A stretch of DNA of 64,000 nt from Effrenium voratum. Lineage: Eukaryota; Sar; Dinophyceae; Suessiales; Symbiodiniaceae. Below, piece after piece: positions 19,371-28,744 of the stretch (position 1 is its first letter; each line of letters starts with the position of its first letter). The stretch is taken from positions 134,811 through 198,810 of the forward strand of contig CAUJNA010001447.1 in NCBI GenBank assembly GCA_963377175.1, written 5' to 3'. The notes beneath the pieces are model-generated. The model saw only the letters and a program-made list of their open reading frames with translations. It did not search any database and was not told the origin of the DNA. A program made the position numbers and the translations under genes.

Positions 19371-20280
19371 AAAGCCAGGCGACGAAGTATCGACAAGCAG
19401 CGCTGCCTTTGTTCTTGCACAGTAGATGCGCGGCCGCGCTCTTCGGGAACATCTGCAGAGTCTTCAGCAAGCAGTGTTGAGGCATGTTCCCTGCGCCTCT
19501 CGCGCTCTTCCTCCTCTAAGCGCTGAACGCCAGCAAACAGCTCCGGCAGCAAGCTCCTGGAAATCTCAAACTTCTTGGCTGCGTACTCGCCGACGTAGAA
19601 GCCAACGTCCTGCATGTCGCGAAACATGTCAATCAGCATGCGCTCCAGTGCGCCACGCATGCTGCCGTCGCCCCGGGTCTTTGGCTTCAAGGCAGCAGTG
19701 CCATGGCGATGCTTCCTGGCCACAGATTGCTCCAGCTCCGCCGCCTGTGTGGCAGACGAAGACGCTGCTGCTGACTGAGCTCCGGAAGCTGCAGCAACAA
19801 CTGCGACGCCCGCGCGTTCAGAAACATCTGCCGCGCTACGGGCGTCGCCGTCGTGCACTGTAGCTTCCGGAGCATCCACCTTGCCCTGGCAAAACCGTGC
19901 CAAATCCTCATCGGCAAAGCAGCGGCCCAGGTACTTGACGTCCACGTTGCATCGCATGACAACCTGCGCCGCCGGATTGGACATGCCTTCGAATGGATGG
20001 TCTCTGCGTGCTTGAAAGACGTGCGGGTTTTCGTTCTTGAAGTCTTCAAGCATCTTGACATCTGCAGTTTCGTGCGGAAGCTTCATGAAGTCAGCAGCCC
20101 GAACGCGTGGCCAGCCTTTCCAGCACCGCGTCTTCGTCTCCCCGCCCTCGTCTTGCTGAAGCTCCACATGAAAACATCCAAAGCGACAGCCACGCTTGCC
20201 TTTCGCAGCGCTCCTGAGCAAGCGCGCATGGGTGACACAGCCTAATTGCCTGAACACACTCCCATCACAAAGCAAACTGT
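19371..20280 (-). CDS. Helitron Rep exon with two-tyrosine motif
   Basis: Read on the minus strand from a TTGTCAG acceptor near 20281, it begins LLCDGSVFRQLGCVTHARLL, then KRGCRFGCFHVELQQDEGGE, PHVFQARRDHPFEGMSNPAA and QVVMRCNVDVKYLGR. A low-complexity insert precedes DVGFYVGEYAAKKFEISRSL. FYVGEYAAKK (19565-19601) matches the helitron Rep catalytic tyrosine region, with two Tyr residues three apart (Y-x3-Y). 'C.FGCFH' and 'MRCN.D..Y' are the usual blocks before it. The reading is broken at LAF, where the other transposon is inserted. The frame that runs on into 19283 is transposon sequence. Confidence 0.8.
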
Positions 20281-20369
20281 CTGACAACGCGAAGAAACAT
20301 GGCTGCTAGCGACTGCAGCTGTGTCACAACGCGAAAAAAACACTCGAAAAAAAACTGGCTGTTAGCGCT

Positions 20370-22234
20370 GGCCAGCGTCCTCTTGAAGCAAGACTTTGTG
20401 CACTTATGAAAGTGGTTCTGAATGACCAGTCTTCTGTAGTCGCTGTAGAACGCCCGCTTCCACTCCAAGGATGGAAAGTCAGACGCCTCGCTCCTCCTTT
20501 GATATCTTGGGCGAAGAGATGCGTAGCACCCGGTCAATGTCATGGCGCCATCTTGGCCTTGCAGAGCCCGCTCTTCTGCCAAAACTTCATGCCCGTCAGG
20601 CTCCACAGGTCGCACAGAACAATCTGCGTAGTGCTGCCCGGCTTGCAAGCGCTGAGATTCCGACAGAGGCAAGGCCACAGGCGGAGTGCCCATGGTGTCT
20701 GCAAAGGCCATCTGCGAGTCGAACTTCATGCGCTGTGCGGCCGCGAGCACGCGCTTGCTCCACCGCTGAAGCTCTGCCACCAGCTCTGCTTGACGCAAGC
20801 CCCGCAGAATCTGGCCAACGCGAGACCCCAAGTCGTGGCCGAGCAGAACCACCAGGATGTGCGGGTGCAGCGAGCCGCGTCCGCATAAGGCAGGTGCGAA
20901 CACGTCCCTTTTGAACACAGTGACAAAGTTTGTGTCAAGAGTTGAGACCCAAAAAGATACCAAATCACGAGCAACCTTCTGCGATCCTTGAGTTTCCAGC
21001 GGACCACAAAAGGCCGCGACATCGCCGAAGACGCCGCCGCTCAAGGAGGTAGCCATGCCGTCCTCGAACTCTCTAGCGTAGCCCACGCGGTAGCTTTCCC
21101 GCCATAAAGGCGGTAACACGCCCAGCACCTCCTCGAAGAAAATGTCCATCATGAGAGCAAAGAAGCGTGCCTGTGACACTGGATCTCGGGCAATTACGCG
21201 CCGCATGGCAGCTGCCGTAGGCATGTCTGGGGCTTCCTGCGACCAGTCCAGAGCAATTGCAACCTCCTCCACCTCCGCCACTCCATCGTTCTGCAGATGC
21301 AGTTGTAGCAAGAGAGGAGAGCGGACATCAGCCAGATTCGGAGTCACGAACCAGTGGGGAGTGCCGTAGTGCCATCCAGCTGCGTGACTGCGAAACCTGA
21401 TCTGGCTGCGATGGCCCTCCATGCCAATGATGCTGGCCGTGGCCTGCAGCACGCCTCCTAAGGCCCGCTTCAGCGGCAGGTCCACCGCGTCGTCCTGCAG
21501 TAACTTGCGGACGTCGGCGGATTCGCCGTGCAGGGCCATGGCCTTCAGCAGGTGCTCGACCGAAACACCGGCAATAAGCTTGCAGTGTTTGCCGAAACCT
21601 CGGCGCTGAACGTGCGCTTTGGTTGCCCGCATGAGGTGAAGTCTGCGGCTGACATCGTACATCACAGGGAGTAAAGACTCCGAAAGTGACCACCTCGGCA
21701 GCATGGGGCGCGCGGCCGCTTCGTCCTCGCACAAGATGTAGTGCAGCTCCTCCCGCAGCAAGAGGTAGCGAAACACTTCGGGTGCGTCCAGAGCAGTGTC
21801 GCGTCGTAGAAACGGCACTCCGTCTCCCCATGGAAACAAGTCCGGATACGCCATCGCCCAGGTGGAGGGCTCAAACATGCTCGCAGGCTCTGCTCCAGAT
21901 GGCACGACGAGCTTGGACGGCCTCACATGAAACATGCTGGCCTCCGCCCTGCGCTCGCTCTCGGCAGTGCCGCGCGCCAGGCTCTGCACTCGGCGGATCT
22001 GGTTGATCGTGCGCCGCTCGTGCGCGCCTTCACGCCCCAGAAGCTGACGATCTCCGTCGGGCACCTGTGCGTCCATGTCGTTGTTCGAGCGATTGCGCAC
22101 CAGCTCCTCCGCATGGCTACGCCGATCGCCCGGGCGGCGTTCGCACAGCTCCTCTAAGTCGCGAACGACACGGACCCACTTGTTCTGCTCGTCTGCGCCA
22201 TCATTCAAGCCGACGACGGTGGACAGCATGTGGC
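20370..22234 (-). CDS. Helitron Rep domain exon with HUH motif
   Basis: The roughly 620-residue exon starts after an ACCGAG acceptor with GHMLSTVVGLNDGADEQNKW. MFEPSTWAMAYPDLFPWGDG is the classic helitron-like N-terminal block ('YPDLFP.G'). Later come IRFRSHAAGWHYGTPHWFVT and GRGSLHPHILVVLLGHD. The HPH at 20859-20867 is the HUH metal-binding motif of the rolling-circle nuclease. KCTKSCFKRTL ends the exon, and the next exon supplies the CRFGCFH block. An intron of about 90 bp separates it from the tyrosine exon. The exon is uninterrupted, which suggests a young copy. Confidence 0.85.
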
Positions 22235-22370
22235 CTCGGTAGCAAACGCACATGCAAGAACAGCACTACGAGACAGAAACCTAGCCCTGATGCGTCGGAA
22301 AAGTCCGCCAGCATCAGCAATCTAGCCAACAAAGTTTCAAAGCACCAGCCAAAAAAAGATAACACCGAAC

Positions 22371-23387
22371 CTGGCCTGCGTCTTCTTCCGCAGCGCTATG
22401 CTCAGATCCATGCGCTGCAGGCTGTGTCGTCTCATCCTTTTCCGACTCCTCATCTTGGCCTTGCGCATCCGCGGGCCCCTTCTGCAACAGCTCGCGAGCC
22501 AGATAGCTGTCCTCCGAAGTCTCCACGAAGCAGCCCTGCATGGGTGACTCTGAGCAGTGCCGCAGCTCCACATTGCGATAATATGGGCTGCTGCGCTGTA
22601 GGCAGGACACGGCAGCGTCATACTCGTCTCGGGGACATGACAGCAAAGCCGAGCTAGCAAGTGTGTCCTTCTTCTGGCCCACGAGAACGAACAGGATGGA
22701 CTCCTGCATGTCCGACTCAGGGGGCGGCAGCGTAGTCCGTATGGCGCTGGGCTGCGCTTGTGGCAAGAAGATGCTGTTGCCGACGAAGCCCCGCTGTCGC
22801 TCCTCCTTCTGCAGGTTCGCCGGCTGCAGAACTGTCACTTGCAAGCAAGCCCGGATCATGGGCAGCAGCCTGCGTGTGCCCGCGGCCAAGTTCCGTAGCG
22901 GCTGCATCTGCCTACCCATCCATAGATCATTGGCCAGGCTGAAGCGAGGCAGGGTAAGCACGGAGCTCAGCAGCGCAGCACGGCAGTCCCGACATACGTC
23001 GCAGGGCTGCGTCACATCGACCGGCATGCGTCGCTTGTGCAGGAGCAGAAACTCGTCCTTGAGGAAGGGGTGCTCCACAGCAGAAGCCTTCAGCTCATCC
23101 ACATCAATGTGGGGCCAGCGATGCGCGTACCGCTGCACTCCAAGCAGCCGACATAGGCGTGACTGCTGCGAAATGTGAACCTTGCCGCAGTCGTGGTCCA
23201 CATCTTGCGCAAGCTCGTCGGCGCATGGGTCCCGAAAAAGAAGCAATGGCTTCAGGTCCTCCTCCCAATGACGCCTGGCGCAGACAGCACAGGCAGACTC
23301 ATGACGATCTTGCTCTGGACCGCCAGGCTCGCGAAGTCTGCTGTCCGCGTTGGCGATGATCCCGCGCTGCGTGCTCATCGAAGGGGC
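22371..23387 (-). CDS. Helitron exon with Cys motifs and DUF6570-like module
   Basis: The exon begins PSMSTQRGIIANADSRLREP and contains ESACAVCARRHWEEDLKPLL and then CDVCRDCRAALLSSVLTLPR. The stretch FSLANDLWMGRQMQPLRNLA is followed by QRGFVGNSIFLPQ. 'C..C...L....LP..ALAN.LW.G' with 'QRG..GN' matches the DUF6570-type region often found upstream of the Rep domain in helitrons. Two CxxC pairs could bind zinc. It ends with an acidic, Glu-rich tail before a CAG|GTTCGG donor. Assignment to DUF6570 is by remembered pattern and was not searched. Confidence 0.7.
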
Positions 23388-23486
23388 CTGAGGTACCAGC
23401 GCAGTATGCACTAACGAAGAACACGTCATCAAAACACATACAACAAACGCGAAGCCAGCTGTGACAACTATAGGAAAAAAGCACAT

Positions 23487-24220
23487 GCGCGCGCCTCGGG
23501 TCCTGCATGGTCCAACAAACCAATGACCTTCTTTCGATACTCAATGTAAGAAATGGAGGAGTCCACGCCAGCAGAATGGTCAGACACTATGTGGTCTTTG
23601 AAAGAAGTCCAGGAGGAGAACTGCTGGCCACAGAGTCTGCAAGCATAGCGAAGGCGGCATTCTTCTGCATCATCAGGAAAAGAAGAAAGCAGACGTCGCG
23701 ACAGCGACTCACCCACTCCTGATATAGTAGGAGTGCAGTCCAGTAAATGAGCCGCGCGGCGTAATTTGGCGTCCAGGCCCACGCCGGTGGTCTGCAACAA
23801 GGAGAGGCAATCCCTGACGCAGCTGTCGTCTTCAAACTTTAAGATATCAGTCAGCGGATGGAATAGCCGTGTCTTACTGCTAGCTTCAGGCCAGCCGCGA
23901 ACATCCAAAAACAGATTTCTTTCTGCGTGAGATCTCCAAAGAACACCATCTTGAAAGTCGTCGCCAGACTGCAGACAGTCAATATGCAAAGCAGAAATAA
24001 ACTCCACGTCAGGAGGATACGCTTTCCTCAGTGCACGAACGCGCTGCTTGCTAGCTTGTCGCAGATACGCTTGCACTCGTGAAGCGAGCTCCCTGGAATC
24101 GCCCTCTGAAGGAATGGTGACTGCGTCGTTTTCATCCTGCCATTGCCGTAGTTCTTCATGCACGCGAAGAACATCGGGATGGATGCCCCTCCTGCAACGC
24201 AGCGCGCTGAGCTTAGGCAA
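23487..24220 (-). CDS. Helitron N-terminal exon with C2H2 zinc finger
   Basis: The exon starts after a TTTGTTAG acceptor (LPKLSALRCRRGIHPDVLRV) and runs to LLDHAGPEAR. Near its end YACRLCGQQFSSWTSFKDHI followed by VSDH forms a C-x2-C...H-x4-H finger (about 23575-23646), then YIEYRKKVIGLL. A single C2H2 finger before the DUF6570 module may help DNA or end recognition, which is inference. Upstream it contains a helical segment LASRVQAYLRQASKQRVRAL. The donor is uncertain, either GC or a GT a few bases later. Confidence 0.65.
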
Positions 24221-24251
24221 CTAACAAAGAAAGCGTGCAAATGCATACTAC

Positions 24252-24727
24252 ACTAGAGACTGTGCGCAAAACGGTTCTCCTGCTCGCACGCTCCGCGGCA
24301 ACCGCTGCAGGCTGGTGAAGCTCACGCAAAGTGGTGAGCTCAGTCGCGCTGCGTGGATGCAGCAACTCTTGCAACAAGAACCATGCAAAAGCGACATAGT
24401 CCGCTTTGGGAAACACTTCTTGCCACAAGCACGGACTGTCGGCATTGCTGCGGCGCTCCCAGCCGTACTTCCTCATCAAGCAACGCAAGTATACCATGTC
24501 GCCTGGATCCAAAGCGCCCCTGCGCTGACGAAGCTCATGCTCATGCAGCACCAATGCCTTCCTGCCCCACAAGATCACAAGCACTGCCTCGATCATGTCA
24601 GCTTGATCTTCAAAGCCGCAGGGCTCCATCCACGAGCGGGCCACCCGCAGAGTCAACAAATCCAGCAGCCTTTGAGCCACGTCGTAGACTCCCGCGTTCT
24701 CGCTAAAGTCCAGGAGTTTTCGCCACC
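24252..24727 (-). CDS. Helitron N-terminal exon, unknown domain (1)
   Basis: From a GTTGCAG acceptor the frame reads GWRKLLDFSENAGVYDVAQR, LLDLLTLRVARSWMEPCGFE, DMIEAVLVILWGRKALVLHE and DYVAFAWFLLQELLHP, ending near RTVLRTVSS at a GT donor. It is hydrophobic and helical without a known motif. The flanking introns are short (about 30-140 bp). Confidence 0.55.
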
Positions 24728-24863
24728 CTGCAACTGTGGGCAACGCAACACTTCCGCATGTATATCGCAGCAATAGCCACGGAAGAAAGAAAAGAAACAC
24801 CCAAAAAAAAACACAAAAACAAAGACAAGGAATGCACAAAAATGTTAGACATCGAGCAGACGC

Positions 24864-25287
24864 CTCGACCCTTGCTTGGATCACGCTCCAGGGCACACGC
24901 AATGAGTGCAACCTGCAAGTGCCTTGCCAGAGCCTCAACTGGCTGCAAATCCACACTGCCAGGAACTGCAGTTACATCTTTGCCAGCGCGAGGCAACGAT
25001 GCTTCAAACTCACCAAAGGCCGATAAACACGGCGTCGTCCATGCGATGATCTGCTGCTTGATCTGTGCCTCGCTGCAGTGGCGACCCGCCAAGCGATCTT
25101 CTGCCATCCCTAATAGCCAAGCCAAAAGACTGGCGCGACGCTGCTTGGAGGGCAGCTCAGTCTCGAGCAGCGCAGCATCAACTGGCAGACCAGCGCGGTC
25201 GGACCGCACGCATGACCAGACCCAACGCCAGCCGCGCTCAGGGAAAGCGTCGTCTGCAAGAACATCACGGCCAGCCGCTGACGCAGC
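24864..25287 (-). CDS. Helitron N-terminal exon, unknown domain (2)
   Basis: After a GTAG acceptor the frame reads AASAAGRDVLADDAFPERGW, RWVWSCVRSDRAGLPVDAAL, LLAWLLGMAEDRLAGRHCSE and VEALARHLQVALIACALERD, ending KGR near a GC- or GT-type donor. I do not recognise a domain. It lies directly downstream of the SAP-like array on the same strand, which is why I place both in one gene. Confidence 0.5.
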
Positions 25288-25590
25288 CTACCACAACTGA
25301 TAGACCGAAACTAAAGAAAACCTTGCCTCAGGCTGAGATTAGCCAACATGATGCTAGGCCCGGAAGCATCACATAGTTCTTGAACACGCACAAAAGAGTA
25401 AGGCGACCAGCTTCTTACATTCAGGGAAACACTGTTGACCAAAGCAATCTTTCGAGCAAGCCCTCCTCTGTCCGCTACGCGCGCTGAAAGACACGCTGCG
25501 GTATCTAAAGGCTGGTCGTGAACGAGTTGAGCATTGAGGGTGCCAAAAAGAGCTAAGCAATAAAAATAAACTTGTGGGGTCTACTTGTAA
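25288..25590 (-). other. Spacer or intron between SAP array and helitron exons
   Basis: This non-coding stretch carries the intron type shared with 26340-26544. Both contain GTCTACTTGTAACTGCGAAA-side sequence, CTTTCAGCGCGCGTAGCGGA on the minus strand and TTAGCTCTTTTTGGCACCC. The two copies are nearly identical, so it belongs to the duplicated array. Confidence 0.5.
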
Positions 25591-28085
25591 CTGCGAAACC
25601 ATGCCTCTGTGTCAGGTCGCGAACGTAGAGCTGCAACCACGGCTTCAAGCAGCTGGCTCTTGGAAAGCCGACTACCAGATGCGGGATCCCTCTGCTGCAC
25701 GCCGAGGCCAGCTGCGAAGGCACGAAGCTTGTCCAGCTTCATCGAGCCATCCAGCTCAGCATGGAGCCAGTCTTGACCATGTACTGCTGCTTCAGCCCGT
25801 AAATGCTCAGCATCAGGAAGAGCATCCAAAGGATTCGCAGCCTGCTGCGCGCGCTGAAAGCCATCCCCAGAACTCACAACAGCTGTGGAAGACGAAGTTG
25901 CCTGCGCTCTTACAACATAGTTCTTACACACGCACAAAGAGCAAGGCGACCAGCTTCTTACATTCAGGGAAACACTGTTGACAAAAACATTCTTTCGAGC
26001 AATCCTCTGTTCGTGCGAACACTGTTGACAAGAAACAAGCGCTTTGGAAAACCATGCCTCTGCGCTGGAAGGAGGACACAGAGATTCGACCAAGACAGCA
26101 AGCAGCTGGCCCTTGGTGCGCTGCTGGCCAGACGTGGGGTCCCTCTGCGAAACGCCTAGGCCGGCTCCAAAGGAGCGAAGCCTTGACGCCGTCATGGAGC
26201 CATCCAGCTCGGCCCGGAGCCAGTCAGAACCTCGTGCTTCTGCTTCGGCTCGCAAGTGCTGTGCATCGGGAAGACCATGCCCAGAACTCGCAGCAGCTGT
26301 GGAAGACGAAGTTGCCTGCGCTCTTATCACATAGTTCTTGAACACGCACAAAAGAGTAAGGCGACCAGCTTCTTACATTCAGGGAAACACTGTTGACCAA
26401 AGCAATCTTTCGAGCAAGCCTCTGTCCGCTACGCGCGCTGAAAGACACGCTGCGGTATCTAAAGGCTGGTCGTGAACGAGTTGAGCATTGAGGGTGCCAA
26501 AAAGAGCTAAGCAATAAAAATAAACTTGTGGGGTCTACTTGTAACTGCGAAACCATGCCTCTGTGTCAGGTCGCGAACGTAGAGCTGCAACCACGGCTTC
26601 AAGCAGCTGGCTCTTGGAAAGCCGACTACCAGATGCGGGATCCTTTTGCTGCACGCCGAGGCCAGCTGCGAAGGCACGAAGCTTGTCCAGCTTCATCGAG
26701 CCATCCAGCTCAGCATGGAGCCAGTCTTGACCATGTACTGCTGCTTCAGCCCGTAAATGCTCAGCATCAGGAAGAGCATCCAAAGGATTCGCAGCCTGCT
26801 GCGCGCGCTGAAAGACGCACGGTGGAAACCAACAGCGCAAGCCAAAAGTGGTAATTCCAAGAAACCAAGAGGGGTATGCGAAACAATCGTGCGCTCTCGC
26901 ATGCCAACGTCCAGCCTGCGCACGTCGCTGGCGACCAGAATGCGACATGGCAACACGACACGTCGGAAACTGCGAAACCATGCCTCTGTGTCAGGTCGCG
27001 AACGTAGAGCTGCAACCACGGCTTCAAGCAGCTGGCTCTTGGAAAGCCGACTACCAGATGCGGGATCCTTTTGCTGCACGCCGAGGCCAGCTGCGAAGGC
27101 ACGAAGCTTGTCCAGCTTCATCGAGCCATCCAGCTCAGCATGGAGCCAGTCTTGACCATGTACTGCTGCTTCAGCCCGTAAATGCTCAGCATCAGGAAGA
27201 GCATCCAAAGGATTCGCAGCCTGCTGCGCGCGCTGAAAGACGCACGGTGGAAACCAACAGCGCAAGCCAAAAGTGGTAATTCCAAGAAACCAAGAGGGGT
27301 ATGTGAAACAATCGTGCGCTCTCGCATGCCAACGTCCAGCCTGCGCACGTCGCTGGCGACCAGAATGCGACATGGCAACACGACACGTCGGAAACTGCGA
27401 AACCATGCCTCTGTGTCAGGTCGCGAACGTAGAGCTGCAACCACGGCTTCAAGCAGCTGGCTCTTGGAAAGCCGACTACCAGATGCGGGATCCTTGCTGC
27501 ACGCCGAGGCCAGCGGCGAAGGCACGAAGCTTGTCCAGGAGCCATCGAGCATGGATCCCCGTGGAGTCAGTCTTGTACCACTGCTTGCTTCAGCCCGTAA
27601 ATGCTCAGCATCAGGAAGAGCATCCAAAGGATTCGCTGCCTGCTGCGCGCGCTGAAAGACGCACGGTGGAAACCAACAGCGCAAGCCAAAAGTGGTAATT
27701 CCAAGAAACCAAGAGGGGTATGCGCAACAATCGTGCGCTCTCGCATGCCAACGTCCAGCCTGCGCACTTCGCTGGCGACCAGAATGCGACATGGCAACAC
27801 GACACGTCGGAAACTGCGAAACCATGCCTCTGTGTCAGGTCGCGAACGTAGAGCTGCAACCACAACTTCAAGCAGCTGGCTCTTGGAAAGCCGACTACCA
27901 GATGCGGGATCCTTTTGCTGCACGCCGAGGCCAGCTGCGAAGGCACGAAGCTTGTCCAGCTTCATCGAGCCATCCAGCTCAGCATGGAGCCAGTCTTGAC
28001 CATGTACTGCTGCTTCAGCCCGTAAATGCTCAGCATCAGGAAGAGCATCCAAGGGATTCGCAGCCTGCTGCGTGCGCTGAAAGAC
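25591..28085 (-). CDS. SAP-like domain repeats, probable helitron N-terminus
   Basis: Each unit encodes, on the minus strand, LPDAEHLRAEAAVHGQDWLH, then ELDGSMKLDKLRAFAAGLGV, SGSRLSKSQLLEAVVAALRS and DTEAWFRS. The pattern 'L.KLRAFA..LGV.....G.RLSK.QLLE.V...L' fits the SAP motif, a helix-extended loop-helix DNA-binding fold. A diverged version (SMTASRLRSFGAGLGVSQRD) lies at about 26070-26290. Intact versions lie at 25600-25850, 26550-26815, 26975-27240 and 27820-28085. The version at 27400-27650 has a scrambled middle. Acceptors CTTTCAG|CGCGCG are shared, but donor phase is not resolved: a GC donor after DTE would keep phase 0, while the nearby GT would not. Fusion to the helitron gene is inferred. 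Confidence 0.55.
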
Positions 28086-28240
28086 GCACGGTGGAAACCA
28101 ACAGCGCAAGCCAAAAGTGGTAATTCCAAAAACCAAGAGGGGTATGCGAAACAATCGTGCGCTCTCGCATGCCAACGTCCAGCCTGCGCACGTCGCTGGC
28201 GACCAGAATGCGACATGGCAACACGACACGTCGGAAATAC
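25591..28240 (-). repeat. Tandem array of SAP-like exons
   Basis: The word CTGCGAAACCATGCC recurs at 25591, 26545, 26970, 27395 and 27814. This gives steps of 954, 425, 425 and 419 bp, with the array ending about 28240. Each unit holds one exon-like stretch on the minus strand, and the 954-bp unit holds two. The unit at 27395-27813 is damaged within its exon. The repeats are so alike that recent amplification is likely. Confidence 0.9.
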
Positions 28241-28553
28241 CCGCCAGCGCCGCGCGACTCTGATATCTTCTGGCCACCCGCTGTCTGTAACTGCTTTGAC
28301 AAGATTGGTGCGCCAAGGAAACGAATCCGCACTTCGGAAGATGCAATCTGAGCGATGACACCTTCTACAGCACTAACACGGAAAACTGCCTTGAGCATGA
28401 ATGCACGTGCAAGCAGCAGTGACAAGCGACAGCAACCTCATGGAGCACCCCTCCAAAAAATGAAGCATAGCACCAACACAAAGAAGCCGTGTCGCCCTGA
28501 TCAACTGTCGCCGCAAACATTCTCTGGGCAAGCTCCGCTACTGAGACACTCAT
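28241..28553 (-). CDS. Putative first exons of the helitron/SAP gene
   Basis: ATG at 28553-28551 opens MSVSVAELAQRMFAATVDQG and then DTASLCWCYASFF. Further down, VSAVEGVIAQIASSEVRIRF with GAPILSKQLQTAGGQKISES ends at a GGCGG|GTATTT donor (about 28245), just before the first SAP unit. Start choice rests on the ATG being the boundary of a 70-bp repeat shared with 29444-29513. The intron between the two pieces is not pinned down. Confidence 0.45.
28484..28553 (-). repeat. 70-bp direct repeat, copy adjoining the helitron
   Basis: This is nearly identical to 29444-29513 (two mismatches, spacing 960 bp). It encodes MSVSVAELAQRMFAATVDQG on the minus strand. The repeat ends precisely at the ATG. It flanks the J-domain gene together with its partner. 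Confidence 0.9.
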
Positions 28554-28635
28554 AATGCACATTTTTTGTCGGCAGCAATCGTGTGCGGCAGAAAGCCCTG
28601 GCAGCGCCAGCAACTTCAAGGACGCCAGGGAAAAA

Positions 28636-28735
28636 AATCCGCCTGCGCCGCACAGACCGGAAGGTCCAGGAGCTGTGGAATGCAGAGCCAGTCGGCGACG
28701 TTTCGGAAAGATCCGCCTGCGCCGCACAGACCGCC
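28636..28735. repeat. Short direct repeat beside the J-domain gene
   Basis: ATCCGCCTGCGCCGCACAG followed by ACCG occurs at about 28637 and again at about 28711, roughly 75 bp apart. It lies between the J-domain stop and the 70-bp repeat, and its meaning is unknown. Confidence 0.6.
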
Positions 28736-28744
28736 CGCCGTCCA

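Larger units (their letters stand above)
16501..19483 (+). repeat. Second copy of the 2.98-kb segment
   Basis: This segment repeats 13413-16400 with few changes and then continues smoothly into helitron DNA at 19484 and beyond. It contains second versions of the GDE exon (17325-17720), middle exon (17761-17939), short exon (18015-18123) and C-terminal exon (18229-19101). It also has the right terminal repeat ending at 19370. The C-terminal exon here lacks two codons relative to copy one (RHLVKQ versus RHMLLVKQ). Confidence 0.95.
409..28553 (-). mobile_element. Helitron-type transposon gene, interrupted by another transposon
   Basis: Minus-strand exons encode, in order, SAP-like repeats, a C2H2 finger, a DUF6570-like module, a helitron Rep domain with HUH and two-Tyr motifs, and a PIF1-family helicase. 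This Rep-helicase order defines rolling-circle helitron transposases. The gene spans about 28 kb only because 15 kb of another transposon (4179-19370, with a duplicated assembly segment) sits between the Rep and helicase parts. Apart from that insertion the large exons are open, so the copy may have been intact recently. The Rep and helicase identification is firm from motifs. Inclusion of the SAP array and first exon is inferred from strand and order. The helitron termini (5' TC, 3' hairpin plus CTRR) were not identified. Confidence 0.8.

Noticed and set aside
13413..19483. A real tandem pair of transposase genes
   Set aside because: The break falls exactly at an N gap, and the first copy continues into flanking helitron DNA. 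An unmerged overlap is simpler.
25591..28240. Array resembling a CRISPR because of regular repeats
   Set aside because: Units are 425 bp with coding exons and shared introns. There are no short palindromic repeats or unique spacers, and the DNA is eukaryotic.
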